A stretch of DNA of 55,635 bases from Bacteroidetes bacterium GWE2_42_24 (GCA_001768515.1 MEOA01000030.1:1-55635); one strand, 5' to 3'; positions 9,691-19,479 are shown, numbered from the stretch's first letter. The notes: generated by a model from the sequence alone, not told the origin. A program made the numbers and translations.

Positions 9691-9697
9691 GACGTTG
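9673..9697 (-). terminator. tmRNA terminator
   Basis: On the minus strand, the arms ACGTCCTC and GAGGACGT pair around a 3-nt loop, followed by a run of T's. It lies directly after the 3' end of tmRNA. Confidence 0.85.
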
Positions 9698-10065
9698 TGG
9701 AGCTGGCGGGAGTCGAACCCGCGTCCAAACAGGCAGCCAACCTGCTTTCTACATGTTTATGCGCTGGTTATTTGTCGGGCGATGGCTGGCCAGTGTCCAA
9801 CCTACCAAGGCCGTATCCTCTGTTTTCTTACCGGTGCTTAGAGAAATCACACCAGCCAGCCCCTCATTTGCGATGCTCCGGTCGGGACGCCGAAAGGCAG
9901 GGCTTCCCGGGGAACAGCAGACGGCTTAATCTTCCAGATTAAGCAGCCATTGCGTAGTTAGAAGTGTTGCCAGTTATGGCTTTGAGAATTGGTTTGACGG
10001 GCCAGATTCACAACGCCCGACATGCTTACAAATCAACCGTCCTGCTGTCAAAACCAGTCAGCCCC
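9698..10065 (-). ncRNA. ssrA: transfer-messenger RNA (tmRNA)
   Basis: Rescues stalled ribosomes and tags the unfinished protein. The 5' end GGGGCTG (at 10065) pairs with CAGCTCC at the 3' end, and the T arm GGTTCGACTCCCGCC is standard. After the discriminator A the genome reads CAA, so CCA is not encoded and must be added. The tag reading frame (9971 down to 9939) gives GNTSNYAMAA then TAA, so the last residues are Ala-Met-Ala-Ala rather than the usual Ala-Leu-Ala-Ala. The length of 368 nt is normal for a one-piece tmRNA. Confidence 0.95.
9939..9971 (-). other. tmRNA proteolysis-tag reading frame (GNTSNYAMAA)
   Basis: The resume codon is most likely GGC (Gly), and the frame ends at TAA before a stable hairpin (TTAATCTGGAAGATTAA). 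Bacteroidota tags I know of end NYALAA; here the Leu is Met. Confidence 0.8.
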
Positions 10066-10094
10066 TGACGGAGTGAATCGTAACGATTCTGCTG

Positions 10095-10125
10095 CAAATT
10101 TACATCATTTTTGCTTCCGATTAAA
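10095..10125 (-). promoter_or_regulatory. tmRNA promoter (Bacteroidota type)
   Basis: On the minus strand TTTA (10125-10122), 19 nt, then TAAATTTG (10102-10095) fits the TTTG-N19-TAnnTTTG consensus of the Bacteroidota primary sigma factor. The -7 box lies about 30 nt before the mature 5' end, which leaves a short leader for RNase P removal. Confidence 0.7.
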
Positions 10126-10143
10126 GTTTGGCAGAATATTTGA

Positions 10144-10151
10144 TACTTTTG
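10144..10151 (+). promoter_or_regulatory. possible -7 box for the lipoprotein gene
   Basis: TACTTTTG matches TAnnTTTG and lies 75 bp before the start of the 304-residue lipoprotein. I see no good -33 box at the right distance; the site would face away from the tmRNA promoter. Confidence 0.4.
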
Positions 10152-10226
10152 CGCCGGATTAAACATGGTTCCAATCCCCTGTTTAAACAATTTTGACCGT
10201 TAATAAACCTAAATTATTTCAGTACT

Positions 10227-11141
10227 ATGAAAAACTTCAGAAAACTGTTCATGCTCACCTTCGTGGCAGCCACCGTTTTATTTACATCGTGTAGCAAAGA
10301 CGACACAACAGATCCCACTGTGAATTACCCCACAGTAAACTTCATGACAAGTGCCGGCTATGTAAAAGCTGACATCACACTTGCTCCCGGCTTCGAATTC
10401 CTGACAGGAATTAATGCCTCAATGAATGCCACGAGCAAGGAGAAGCTGGTCAAGCTGACAATCACACGTGTATTCAACAATACACCAACTATTGTCCTCG
10501 ACAGCACAATTAACGTTGAAGTACTGGCCTATGATAATTTCTACACCACCAAAACAACTACAGGTGTTGAAAAATGGATCTTCGCCGTTACCGACAAAGC
10601 AGGTGTGAAATCTGAGATCAGTTACAACATTACCACAGAAGAAGCTGCAGGAGAAATATACAGCTATGAAGCCACCCTGATGGGCGGACGATACAACACG
10701 AATGTTGGCAGTTTCTGGAGTTCACTCAACAATCAGGTCATGCTTCAGAATGTAGCGGAGAACAACAAGAACAAGGTTGACTTCGTGTATTTCTATGGCG
10801 ACAACAACCATGCAAGCATTCATGCACCAGCTAATGAATATGCAAATACTGAGGCATGGGGCAGCCTGTTCTCAAATTGGTCTCCCCGTAATGCTACCAC
10901 TTTCAAAACAACCAATGGCGTCGATTGGGCCTCTGTAGCTAACGATGCTCCTATCGTAGCACAGGCTACCGGGATGACATTGACCATGCTCAATGAACTT
11001 ACTGTTGGCCAGATTATCGCTTTTGAAACTGCTGCCACTTCAGCTAATCCTGGAAAAAAAGGTTTGTTCAAGGTAATGGCCATCGAGGGAACAGCCAGTA
11101 CTGATCGGACGATCAAACTTGATATAAAAATCCAGAAGTAA
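10227..11141 (+). CDS. predicted surface or periplasmic lipoprotein, function unknown
   Basis: The 304 residues start with a clear lipoprotein signal (lipobox LFTSC, Cys22, followed by SKDD, typical of Bacteroidota). The rest has alternating beta-type sequence with many T, N and V, including a segment like the Ig-type folds of these lipoproteins (AVTDKAGVKSEISYNI, about 125-140). The C-terminal half ends with a strand-like TIKLDIKIQK. I do not recognise a named family. It stands alone between the tmRNA promoter and a strong terminator, so it is a single-gene transcript. Confidence 0.8.
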   Translation: MKNFRKLFMLTFVAATVLFTSCSKDDTTDPTVNYPTVNFMTSAGYVKADITLAPGFEFLTGINASMNATSKEKLVKLTITRVFNNTPTIVLDSTINVEVLAYDNFYTTKTTTGVEKWIFAVTDKAGVKSEISYNITTEEAAGEIYSYEATLMGGRYNTNVGSFWSSLNNQVMLQNVAENNKNKVDFVYFYGDNNHASIHAPANEYANTEAWGSLFSNWSPRNATTFKTTNGVDWASVANDAPIVAQATGMTLTMLNELTVGQIIAFETAATSANPGKKGLFKVMAIEGTASTDRTIKLDIKIQK

Positions 11142-11161
11142 GTATCCTCATATTACTTTTC

Positions 11162-11196
11162 AAAAGCCCTGCCGGCCTCGCCGGCAGGGCTTTTTT
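11162..11196 (+). terminator. terminator of the lipoprotein gene
   Basis: 15-bp G/C-rich arms (11162-11176 and 11180-11194, core GCCCTGCCGGC), a 3-nt loop CTC and six T's form a classic intrinsic terminator 20 bp after the stop. Confidence 0.92.
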
Positions 11197-11280
11197 ATGG
11201 AATACTTGAACATTTTGACCCATTTACGTATTTAATTACACAGATATATTACATACTAATCGAAGCCAATCTGTGCGATA

Positions 11281-14200
11281 ATGATAAATACGGAACCCTA
11301 CAAACCCACCCACCCGATCAGAATTGTAACGGCAACCTCGCTATTTGATGGCCACGATGCCTCAATCAACATTATGCGCCGGATTCTGCAATCTTCAGGG
11401 GCTGAGGTTATACACCTTGGTCATGACCGCCCTGTTCATGAAATTGTTGATTGCGCCATACAGGAAGACGCACAGGCCATTGCCGTCACATCCTATCAGG
11501 GTGGACACATGGAGTTCTTCAGGTATATGCATGATCTGCTCAACGAAGCAGGATGCGGACATATCAGAATCTTTGGTGGCGGTGGCGGGGTCATTTTACC
11601 CGACGAGATCAGTGCGTTACATGACTATGGTATTGAAATGATATACTCACCTGACGATGGCCGGGAAATGGGATTGCAGGGGATGATCAATGATTTACTA
11701 AAACGCTGCGATTTCCCTGCCGGAAATCTTGAGGGAATTAGCACCGAAAGCCTGCGACAGGGAAAATTCAGCACCCTGGGCCGGATGATCACAGCGGCAG
11801 AGAATAATTATGAAGGCGCAGATAAGTTACTTGTTAAACTATCGGACGCATGCAAAGAGGCTCGGTCTCCTGTACTCGGCATTACCGGCACGGGAGGGGC
11901 GGGAAAATCATCGCTGACCGATGAAATACTGCGACGCTACCTTGACGATTTTCCAGACCGCAAGATAGCTGTTATCAGTGTTGATCCTACACGCCGCAGA
12001 AGTGGCGGAGCATTATTAGGCGACCGGATCAGAATGAATGCCGCATCCGGAGAACGCGTTTTCATGCGTTCTCTGGCCACAAGGCAATCAAACCTTGCAC
12101 TTTCCCGTCACATCACCGAAGTCCTCTGTATTGTCAAAAACGGAGGATTCTCGCTGGTAATTCTTGAGTCTTCGGGGATTGGCCAATCCGACACAGAAAT
12201 TATCGACCACAGTGATTTTTCTCTTTATGTGATGACCCCTGAATTTGGTGCGGCTTCTCAACTGGAAAAAATCGACATGATCGATTACGCTGATGCCATT
12301 GCCATCAACAAAGCCGACAAACGCGGTGCTCTTGATGCACTGCGCGACGTCAAAAAACAATTTCAGCGCAACAGGAGCCTCTTCGATCGCTCACCCGACA
12401 AAATGCCCGTCTATGCAACCATCGCTTCCCAGTTTAACGATCAGGGAGTAAACAGCCTCTACAGGCATCTTATGGATGGCTTAAATCAACGCTTCATCGG
12501 TAAATTTGAGTCAGACTGGAAAGCATCCTACAAACCAGAACAACCCACCACCATCATACCACCAAATCGAATCCGCTATTTATCGGAAATTGCTGATACC
12601 ATTCGTAAATACAACCAATTTGCTGAGAAAGAAGCTCAGTTGGTTAAACGCTATGAATCGCTAACAGAAGCTCAAATCGCCATGAAAGAACAACAGGCAA
12701 ACCCGCAGATGATAGCAGAAACGGAAAAGCTAATCCAAATTGCCCACCAATCCCTCCACCCTGAAACAACAGCAATCATCGACAACTGGGATGCCAAACA
12801 GAAGAGATACCATGATCCTGTATACACATACAGGGTACGTGGAAAAGAAATTGCGATTGAGACCCATACACAATCACTTTCGCATCAGTCGATACCTAAA
12901 GTGGTACTACCCGCATACAGGAGCCTGGCCGATGTAGTTTACTGGAGTTACATGGAAAATGTGCCCGGTGAATTTCCCTATGCAGCAGGGGTTTTCCCAT
13001 TTAAGCGCGAAGCCGAAGATCCCACACGGATGTTTGCAGGTGAAGGAGGCCCGGAACGAACCAACAAGAGATTCCATTACCTGTCAGCCGGAATGCCGGC
13101 CATCAGGCTGTCTACAGCTTTCGATTCTGTAACACTGTATGGACGTGACCCCGGTACTCGTCCCGATATTTACGGAAAGATCGGCAACGCAGGTGTTTCG
13201 ATAGCCTGTCTGGATGATGCAAAAAAGCTTTATTCAGGCTTCAATCTGGCAGATGCTGCTACCTCAGTATCGATGACCATTAACGGGCCGGCACCTGCCA
13301 TGGCCGCCTTCTTCCTCAATGCCGCCATAGATCAGCAGTGCGAGCTTTATGTACGTCAACAGGGCAATGCTCAAAAAACCTCGGAAAAGATTGACAAGTT
13401 CTTCCGGGAGCGGGCAATTGCACGTCCGGTGTATCAGGGAGATTTACCAATGGAAAACAACGGCCTCGGATTGCTTTTTCTAGGTGTCCCTGCATCCCAT
13501 TACCTGCCGGAGGAAATCTACAACAGAATAAAGGCCGATACCTTGTGCAGAATTCGGGGTACCGTACAGGCTGATATACTGAAAGAAGACCAGGCCCAGA
13601 ACACCTGCATCTTCAGCACCGATTTTGCCCTGCGAATGATGGGCGACATGCAGGAATACTTTATCAACCAAAATATCAGTCAGTTCTACTCAGTCTCTGT
13701 TTCAGGATACCACATCGCCGAGGCAGGTGCAAACCCTTTATCCCAATTGGCCTTTACGCTGGCCAATGGATTCACCCTGGCTGAATACTATCTGTCGAGG
13801 GGAATGAAAATTGATGACTTTGCCCCCAATTTTTCTTTCTTTTTTTCCAATGGAATTGATCCGGAATACTCTGTACTGGGAAGAGTGGCCAGAATTATCT
13901 GGGCGAAGGCGATGAAGCAGTTGTACATAGCCTCACCACGATCACAAATGCTGAAATACCACATACAAACCAGCGGTCGTTCACTACATGCACAGGAAAT
14001 CGATTTTAATGATATCCGCACAACACTACAGGCCTTGTATGCCATTTATGACAATTGCAATTCGCTTCATACAAATGCCTACGACGAAGCCATCACCACA
14101 CCAACAGAAGAATCAGTCAGAAGAGCTATAGCCATACAATTGATCATCAACAAAGAGCTAGGACTGGCAAAAAATCAAAACCCCCTGCAGGGAGCCTTCA

Positions 14201-14655
14201 TCATAGAAGAACTGACCCGACTGGTTGAGGAAGCTGTTTTGGCAGAATTTGACCGTTTGACAGAACGCGGAGGAGTGTTGGGAGCCATGGAAACCATGTA
14301 TCAGCGGGGTAAAATTCAGGAAGAATCGCTCTACTACGAAAACCAGAAGCACAGTGGAGAATACCCTATCATAGGGGTAAATACCTTTCTCTCATCCAAG
14401 GGAAGCCCAACGATCATTCCTTCAGAAGTCATCAGAGCTACTCAAACTGAAAAAGATCAACAGATAAAAGCAGTCACTTCACTGCAAGCGCTTTGGCAAA
14501 CCGAGTCTCAACAAGCACTTAAAAACCTTCGTCTTTGCGCTGTCTCGGGCGGCAATACTTTTGAAAACCTGATGGAAGTAGCAAAATATTGCACCATCGG
14601 GCAAATCACTGAGGCTCTGTTTGAAACTGGCGGACAGTATAGGCGGAATATGTAA
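11281..14655 (+). CDS. icmF: fused isobutyryl-CoA mutase (IcmF) with G-protein chaperone domain
   Basis: A B12-dependent acyl-CoA mutase that interconverts isobutyryl-CoA and n-butyryl-CoA in this family. The order of domains is diagnostic: a B12-binding domain (about 12-145, DGHDAS with axial-ligand His25, then SYQGGH and GGGGG), a MeaB-like GTPase (P-loop GTGGAGKSS 203-211, Asp235, NKAD 343-346), and a C-terminal mutase barrel from about 550 to the end ([50 protein letters not shown]). The 1124 residues match IcmF length and order. FHYLS and [11 protein letters not shown] are as in known IcmF rather than methylmalonyl-CoA mutase. Butyrate kinase follows 75 bp downstream, which supports a C4 acyl-CoA role. 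Confidence 0.93.
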   Translation: MINTEPYKPTHPIRIVTATSLFDGHDASINIMRRILQSSGAEVIHLGHDRPVHEIVDCAIQEDAQAIAVTSYQGGHMEFFRYMHDLLNEAGCGHIRIFGGGGGVILPDEISALHDYGIEMIYSPDDGREMGLQGMINDLLKRCDFPAGNLEGISTESLRQGKFSTLGRMITAAENNYEGADKLLVKLSDACKEARSPVLGITGTGGAGKSSLTDEILRRYLDDFPDRKIAVISVDPTRRRSGGALLGDRIRMNAASGERVFMRSLATRQSNLALSRHITEVLCIVKNGGFSLVILESSGIGQSDTEIIDHSDFSLYVMTPEFGAASQLEKIDMIDYADAIAINKADKRGALDALRDVKKQFQRNRSLFDRSPDKMPVYATIASQFNDQGVNSLYRHLMDGLNQRFIGKFESDWKASYKPEQPTTIIPPNRIRYLSEIADTIRKYNQFAEKEAQLVKRYESLTEAQIAMKEQQANPQMIAETEKLIQIAHQSLHPETTAIIDNWDAKQKRYHDPVYTYRVRGKEIAIETHTQSLSHQSIPKVVLPAYRSLADVVYWSYMENVPGEFPYAAGVFPFKREAEDPTRMFAGEGGPERTNKRFHYLSAGMPAIRLSTAFDSVTLYGRDPGTRPDIYGKIGNAGVSIACLDDAKKLYSGFNLADAATSVSMTINGPAPAMAAFFLNAAIDQQCELYVRQQGNAQKTSEKIDKFFRERAIARPVYQGDLPMENNGLGLLFLGVPASHYLPEEIYNRIKADTLCRIRGTVQADILKEDQAQNTCIFSTDFALRMMGDMQEYFINQNISQFYSVSVSGYHIAEAGANPLSQLAFTLANGFTLAEYYLSRGMKIDDFAPNFSFFFSNGIDPEYSVLGRVARIIWAKAMKQLYIASPRSQMLKYHIQTSGRSLHAQEIDFNDIRTTLQALYAIYDNCNSLHTNAYDEAITTPTEESVRRAIAIQLIINKELGLAKNQNPLQGAFIIEELTRLVEEAVLAEFDRLTERGGVLGAMETMYQRGKIQEESLYYENQKHSGEYPIIGVNTFLSSKGSPTIIPSEVIRATQTEKDQQIKAVTSLQALWQTESQQALKNLRLCAVSGGNTFENLMEVAKYCTIGQITEALFETGGQYRRNM

Positions 14656-14730
14656 GTGCTGCTGATTAAAATACGAAACTTCTAAACTGAAATCGCCCCC
14701 GATTGTTTTTAAATGAAATAATGTGACATC

Positions 14731-15828
14731 ATGGAAAATACCTCTTCAACCCAAATGCACCGGATTCTGGTAGTAAATCCCAGAACCTGTTTCACAAAGA
14801 TTGCAGTATATGACAACAACCGCCTGGTTTATCTCAACAAGATTAACCACAGCAGCGAGGATTGTAAAAAGTTTAACAACATACTCGACCAGTATGAATT
14901 CAGGCGGGAAGCGATATTGAAAGATCTGGCCAATGCCGATATTGATACATGGCGGATTACTGCAGTCGTCGGAAGAGGCGGATACCTTAAACCGCTGGAG
15001 TCAGGCATCTACGAGGTCAATGACAAGATGAAGGATGATCTGGTGCGTAATCCTGCCGGGCAGGATAGTGTAAATCTGGGAGCCTTGCTGGTAGATGAAA
15101 TCGCGAAAAAATTGGGGAGCGTCAAAGCATATATCACCAATCCGATTGTGGTGGATGAACTTGATGATATCGCCCGTATCTCAGGGCACCCGCTTTTCCC
15201 GAGGCGTTCGATTTTCCATGCACTAAACCAAAAGTTCCTGGCCCGAAAATTTGCCCGTCAGAATTCCCGTCCCTATGAAGAGATGAATCTTATAATAGCA
15301 CATCTTGGTGTAGGATTCAGTGTAGGCGCACATAAAAACGGCAGGGTGGTAGATGTGAATCAGGCCTTTGATGGATATGGTCCCTTCAGCCCAAAGAGAG
15401 CCGGCACTTTGCCGGCAGGAGAACTCGTCAGGATGTGCTTCAGCGGGAAGTACACGAGTGAGGAGATGGAACGGATGGTAATGGGTGACGGAGGGCTTGT
15501 TGCCTGGTTTGGTACTGAAGACGTGCAAAAAGTAGAAAAGATGGCTTTTGAAGAAGAAAACAAACAAGCCAGGATAGTGTACGAGGCCATGGCCTACAAT
15601 GCAGCCAAGGAGATCGCCTCCCTGTCAGTTGTCTTCAACGGCAAGCCAGATGCGATCCTCCTCACAGGAGGCCTGGCACACAGCCAGCGGTTTGTTAGAT
15701 TCATCATCGACAGGGTTCAGTTCATTGCTCCGGTACATGTTTTCCCGGGCGGTGACGGAACAGAGGCTATGGCAATGAATGTGCTGGCGGCTCTAAAAGG
15801 AGAGCGTCCTATCAAGCAATACATATAA
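14731..15828 (+). CDS. buk: butyrate (branched-chain carboxylate) kinase
   Basis: Makes acyl phosphate plus ADP into carboxylate plus ATP (or the reverse). It is an ASKHA-fold kinase of 365 residues, close to the usual 355-360. Family marks are the N-terminal phosphate loop (RILVVNPRTCFTKIAVYD), VVGRGGYLKPLESGIYEVN, LIIAHLGVGFSVGAH, NQAFDGYGPFSPKRAGTLP and LLTGGLAHS near the C-terminus. It follows icmF on the same strand; together they could turn isobutyryl- and butyryl-CoA into acids with ATP gain. No phosphotransbutyrylase gene lies next to it, so the CoA-to-phosphate step must be encoded elsewhere. Confidence 0.94.
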   Translation: MENTSSTQMHRILVVNPRTCFTKIAVYDNNRLVYLNKINHSSEDCKKFNNILDQYEFRREAILKDLANADIDTWRITAVVGRGGYLKPLESGIYEVNDKMKDDLVRNPAGQDSVNLGALLVDEIAKKLGSVKAYITNPIVVDELDDIARISGHPLFPRRSIFHALNQKFLARKFARQNSRPYEEMNLIIAHLGVGFSVGAHKNGRVVDVNQAFDGYGPFSPKRAGTLPAGELVRMCFSGKYTSEEMERMVMGDGGLVAWFGTEDVQKVEKMAFEEENKQARIVYEAMAYNAAKEIASLSVVFNGKPDAILLTGGLAHSQRFVRFIIDRVQFIAPVHVFPGGDGTEAMAMNVLAALKGERPIKQYI

Positions 15829-15904
15829 ACAAAAATGATTGTTTCGGCAGATGGTCATTTTGCGGAAAGACGTGGTGGCTCTTTTTGTTGCTTTTTTCAT
15901 TAAA

Positions 15905-15938
15905 TTTGTCAGTGCCGGTTGTCGGCATCATACATTTG
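15905..15938 (+). promoter_or_regulatory. rubrerythrin promoter (Bacteroidota type)
   Basis: TTTG (15905-15908), 22 nt, then TACATTTG (15931-15938) roughly 100 bp before the start codon. The spacing is slightly long for the consensus, but both boxes match. Confidence 0.5.
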
Positions 15939-16040
15939 CATGACAAATGAATACTGCCGTTGACTATCAAAATAAGACTAGTTAATCAATTACCGCAGAA
16001 GTAATTTTCTGCAAATAAATCAAAAAAAAAAGAAAAACAA

Positions 16041-16625
16041 ATGGAAGAAAAGAAAAGCCTGAAAGGCACCCGAACAGAACAGAACCTGTTGAAATCATTT
16101 GCCGGGGAATCGCAGGCCCGTAACCGTTACACCTTCTTTGCCAAGAAAGCCCGTGAAGAAGGATATGAGCAAATTGCAGCCATTTTTGAAGAAACAGCCC
16201 GTCAGGAAGAGACCCACGCCAAGCAATTCTTCAAATTTCTTGAAGGTGGCACGGTTGAAATCACAGCCAGTTATCCTGCCGGTATCATCACGACAACTGC
16301 CGAGAACCTCTTAGCCGCTGCGCAAGGTGAGAATGAAGAATGGAGCGGACTCTACCCGGAATTCGCAAGAATTGCCGAAGAAGAAGGCTTCAAACAGATT
16401 GCCGTAAAATTCAAAGCGATTGCCAAGGTGGAAGCTGAACATGAGAAGCGGTACCGTAAATTGTTAACGAACATACAAAACGGTGAAGTTTTCAAAAAGA
16501 AGAAAAAGACACGTTGGGTATGCAGGAAATGCGGCTTCGTACATGAAAGTGAGAACGCCCCGCAAAAATGCCCTGCCTGTGATCACCCACAGGCCTACTT
16601 TGAAGAAATGGCAGAGAACTACTAA
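16041..16625 (+). CDS. rbr: rubrerythrin
   Basis: A non-haem iron peroxidase that removes hydrogen peroxide in anaerobes using reduced rubredoxin-like donors. The 194 residues have a ferritin-like four-helix domain (about 1-140) with the diiron ligands in FAGESQARNRYTFFAKKA, ETARQEETHAKQF, and KVEAEHEKRYRKL. A C-terminal rubredoxin domain carries two CxxC knuckles (WVCRKCGFVH and CPACDHP) that bind one iron. Its own promoter and terminator frame it as a single gene, consistent with an anaerobic or oxygen-sensitive lifestyle. Confidence 0.96.
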   Translation: MEEKKSLKGTRTEQNLLKSFAGESQARNRYTFFAKKAREEGYEQIAAIFEETARQEETHAKQFFKFLEGGTVEITASYPAGIITTTAENLLAAAQGENEEWSGLYPEFARIAEEEGFKQIAVKFKAIAKVEAEHEKRYRKLLTNIQNGEVFKKKKKTRWVCRKCGFVHESENAPQKCPACDHPQAYFEEMAENY

Positions 16626-16636
16626 TCATCATAATC

Positions 16637-16668
16637 AAAAAGCCCTCCGTTTTACGGGGGGCTTTTTT
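16637..16668 (+). terminator. rubrerythrin terminator
   Basis: Arms AAAAAGCCCTCCG and CGGGGGGCTTTTTT (one G-T pair) with a short TTTTA loop and T tail, 11 bp after the stop. Confidence 0.9.
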
Positions 16669-16722
16669 GGGGTCACCAAATACACTTAATAATACTTCAA
16701 CCGATGAACATAAATTCATCGT

Positions 16723-16766
16723 AAAATACGTGTGCGAGGGGTCAAGACCCCTCGCACACGTATTTT
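16723..16766. terminator. perfect 21-bp inverted repeat between convergent genes
   Basis: The arms 16723-16743 and 16746-16766 (ending GAGGGGTC / GACCCCTC) are exact reverse complements with only two bases (AA) between them, and both ends are A4/T4. It sits between rubrerythrin (which has its own terminator) and the convergent T9SS gene, so it most likely ends the minus-strand transcript and can also work in the other direction. Confidence 0.75.
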
Positions 16767-16788
16767 AAAAAGACACCTGAGAATTAAA

Positions 16789-18894
16789 CTATCTACTAAT
16801 AACCAACCTGAAAGAATCACTTTCACCTGCAGCTGTTTTCAGCCTGCATGTATAGATTCCCGAGTTGATCTTCGAAACATCCAGACGATAGAGTGTGTTA
16901 ACGCCAACATTTGCCGAAAGGACAACTGCTCCATTCATGTTGTATACTTCGATTACTCCACCTTTAGCCGCATCCGCAAGCCTGATCCATGTATAGTCGG
17001 ATGCAGGATTTGGATAATTATTACCGGAAATAAGGGCATTAACAGCATGATTATATTCGATGCCTGTCATGTCACCGGTTAGCCAAATCCTGCTTATTTG
17101 AATGATTTCATTTCTGATGGCTTCATTGCTGAGCATTTCCATACCAACACCAAAGTAAATGGTACGATAATTTCCAGCCTGATATTTAATGGCAGATGTT
17201 AGAGAAGCATTGCCGTTATAATTAAAGATCACATCTGAACCGGCAAGTGCATTGATGACATCCGGAAACATGTTCCCTGCATAAACATCAACAATGTTAG
17301 ATTGAGCGACAGCACCAAACACAGGATCAGAGGCATTGGCTGCAAGTTTATTATTGGAAGATGAGCCATCATCAACAAATCCGGCATTAAGGTAGTTGGT
17401 ATAGAAATTCCGGGTAACTGCGGTTCCGTTTGATCCGGAGGCTCCACTCATGATATCCCAGCCGATGTCCTGACCTGCAATAAAAACATTATGACCGGCA
17501 TCCATGAAATCCATTACAGCTTCAGCCTGATCGTCGGTAAGAGCGGGGAAAGTCCATGCAATATTGAGCCATAGGTTAAATACATCCCAGAAGGCATCGG
17601 AGGTGATCATGTCGCGCATGACATTGGCATCGGTCACAGCATAAGAATCGATTCCTGAAGCAGCCAGCCCCTCAAGGTAGACAGCCTGATTCGCTGAAGA
17701 CTGTGGTCCGCCGGTTCCATTGACCACGAGATCAGTTACGCCAGAGATTACCATTACACGGTAAATTTTTTCGGGAGCAGCAGGACTGGTTACCGATTTC
17801 ATCTTTAACACATAACCGGGAAATCCGGACAGCTCACCTGCTACAACCTTCACTATAACAGCCTTTGCAACACCTTTGCTCAAAGTAATCACTGCCGGTG
17901 AGGTGTATTCCTGTCCATCGATAATGAAAGAAGCCTGCCAGTCAGCAGGAGCATTTTCCGGTTCGAGCGTAAATTCAAATTGCTCATCACCAGTAATATT
18001 GCTAAGGGCTTCAAGGTTAAAAATGCGCTGATCACCAGGATAACCTCTCTTGATGTAAGGCTCGGCAGAAGTAATCTTTCCGATGTACAAATTGGTTCCT
18101 CCAATGGCATCTACTTCATCACCGGTATATATTTCCTGATGGCTCTTGGTCACGAAAGCCACCACCTTCATGTTCTCAACAACAGCAGGAACACTGCGGT
18201 AGCTATCCGGGACAGTATACACGTATGTTCTGTTTACAAGAGAGCCTGTGGTTGTGGTAGTAACTTCGTCGCCCCACTGACCTGTAATCAGATGACGCAA
18301 CATGTGCATATGGCGATAGTTACTACCGGCTCCTCCTCCAGTTTGAGGTCCATAGATACTATCCTGTATCAGAGCCACATTGATGAAATTGGAAGATGCT
18401 GAAGCATCAGAGGTATAATACAACTCTACATTAACAGTTAATTCCCGGGTAGCTTCAACGTAACTGCTAGAAATGCCAATATTGACAGGAGAAACTTCCT
18501 GTCTGACCTGCGCTGCGGAAGCACTCCATGAACCACGGCTAAGGGCTGTCTGGCTTCCACTAAAGACTAGTCGGTTGACAGTACCGGAAGGATAACCAGT
18601 CAGACCCGTCTGACCGGCAAGTGCATCTCCAAAATCGGTACGAAAGTCAGGTTCGCTGCCTGAAGGGGTAGCAAAAGAGCCTTGATGAACGGCGATGGTA
18701 AAAGCGCGGCCCGGGTTGGCATCCATAATGGACTGAGCAATTGCATGGCCATCGGGGCAATAAGTACAATGAATACCCGTGTACTCTTCAAGAATCGAGT
18801 TCTTGAGCATGGGATCAGTTCCCACGAGAACCTGAGCCGAAAGCCCGGCAGTCAGCATAATGCCAACCGAAGCGATTGATAATTTTCTAATCAT
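16789..18894 (-). CDS. Omp28-like exported protein with T9SS type A sorting domain
   Basis: The 701 residues begin with a signal peptide (cut after LSAQ). The first domain (about 25-260) is Omp28-like with thioredoxin-type CxxC in GIHCTYCPDGHAIAQ. A long middle domain (about 390-620) follows, with TDDQAEAVMDFMDAGHNVF, like ThuA or glutamine-amidotransferase-like folds. The last 80 residues are a type IX secretion sorting domain (NYPNPASDYTWIRL, then NSGIYTCRL). It should therefore cross the outer membrane and be anchored or released outside. The exact role is unknown; the CxxC may be redox-active. No co-directional neighbour is close. Confidence 0.85.
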   Translation of the reverse strand: MIRKLSIASVGIMLTAGLSAQVLVGTDPMLKNSILEEYTGIHCTYCPDGHAIAQSIMDANPGRAFTIAVHQGSFATPSGSEPDFRTDFGDALAGQTGLTGYPSGTVNRLVFSGSQTALSRGSWSASAAQVRQEVSPVNIGISSSYVEATRELTVNVELYYTSDASASSNFINVALIQDSIYGPQTGGGAGSNYRHMHMLRHLITGQWGDEVTTTTTGSLVNRTYVYTVPDSYRSVPAVVENMKVVAFVTKSHQEIYTGDEVDAIGGTNLYIGKITSAEPYIKRGYPGDQRIFNLEALSNITGDEQFEFTLEPENAPADWQASFIIDGQEYTSPAVITLSKGVAKAVIVKVVAGELSGFPGYVLKMKSVTSPAAPEKIYRVMVISGVTDLVVNGTGGPQSSANQAVYLEGLAASGIDSYAVTDANVMRDMITSDAFWDVFNLWLNIAWTFPALTDDQAEAVMDFMDAGHNVFIAGQDIGWDIMSGASGSNGTAVTRNFYTNYLNAGFVDDGSSSNNKLAANASDPVFGAVAQSNIVDVYAGNMFPDVINALAGSDVIFNYNGNASLTSAIKYQAGNYRTIYFGVGMEMLSNEAIRNEIIQISRIWLTGDMTGIEYNHAVNALISGNNYPNPASDYTWIRLADAAKGGVIEVYNMNGAVVLSANVGVNTLYRLDVSKINSGIYTCRLKTAAGESDSFRLVISR

Positions 18895-19064
18895 AAGACA
18901 AAGATTGGTTTGTAAATAATGATCCGTTGAATGGTTTAAGAATCATTTACAAAGATGAAAAAAATTGCATTCACAACAACAGTCCCCTTAAATAGAATTA
19001 GGGATAACATGAAAGAGACCATAGACCAATAGCATTGTAAAACCTGCACTAAAGAGCCAAAAAC

Positions 19065-19238
19065 ATGATAGAATTTTCCAGGAATACTCATTCTCACTAA
19101 AGCTCCCCCTGTCTCCCCAAACATGCATCCAACTCCATTTTGTGGAAAGAAATCTCACCAGAAGTTATCGAATACACTGAAAGACCGGGAACGCCAGTAT
19201 TCATCTCCAGCGGATACCCCACCTGCCACTACTGCCAT
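19065..19238 (+). pseudogene. 5' remnant of a YyaL/SPATA20-like thioredoxin-domain gene (DUF255)
   Basis: The frame from ATG 19065 gives a start of MIEFSRNTHSH, a TAA at 19098, then SSPCLPKHASNSILWKEI and, later, PVFISSGYPTCHYCH. This follows the known N-terminus of YyaL-family proteins position by position (N-R-L-x-H-E-x-S-P-Y-L-x-Q-H-A ... W ... P-x-F-L-S-x-G-Y-x-T-C-H-W-C-H). The TAA stands where the family has Glu (GAA to TAA is one base change). After CHYCH (19238) the similarity stops, although the family protein normally has more than 600 further residues. So it is a truncated, nonsense-mutated relic. Confidence 0.6.
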
Positions 19239-19479
19239 GGTTGCTGGAGGAGGCCGTGTTGCAAAAGGCCATTCAGTCATCAAAAGGAAAAGCCACAGGC
19301 CTCGAGGCTACAAGGCAATGCTTCTGATTATCAAATATATTTTAACGATACCTGCCATAAATTGAAATTGGACAAATAAGGTCCCCCTATTCATTGAACC
19401 AGGATAACTTTGAATTCAACAGACAATTATTTGTCTGCAGAAAAAAAATTATCACCTTTACGACCTCAAATATCATGAT

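Noticed and set aside
9697..9942. Plus-strand 81-residue open frame (MELAGVEPASKQ...)
   Set aside because: It is antisense to tmRNA; the start is the complement of the T arm and acceptor end. This is a well-known false gene.
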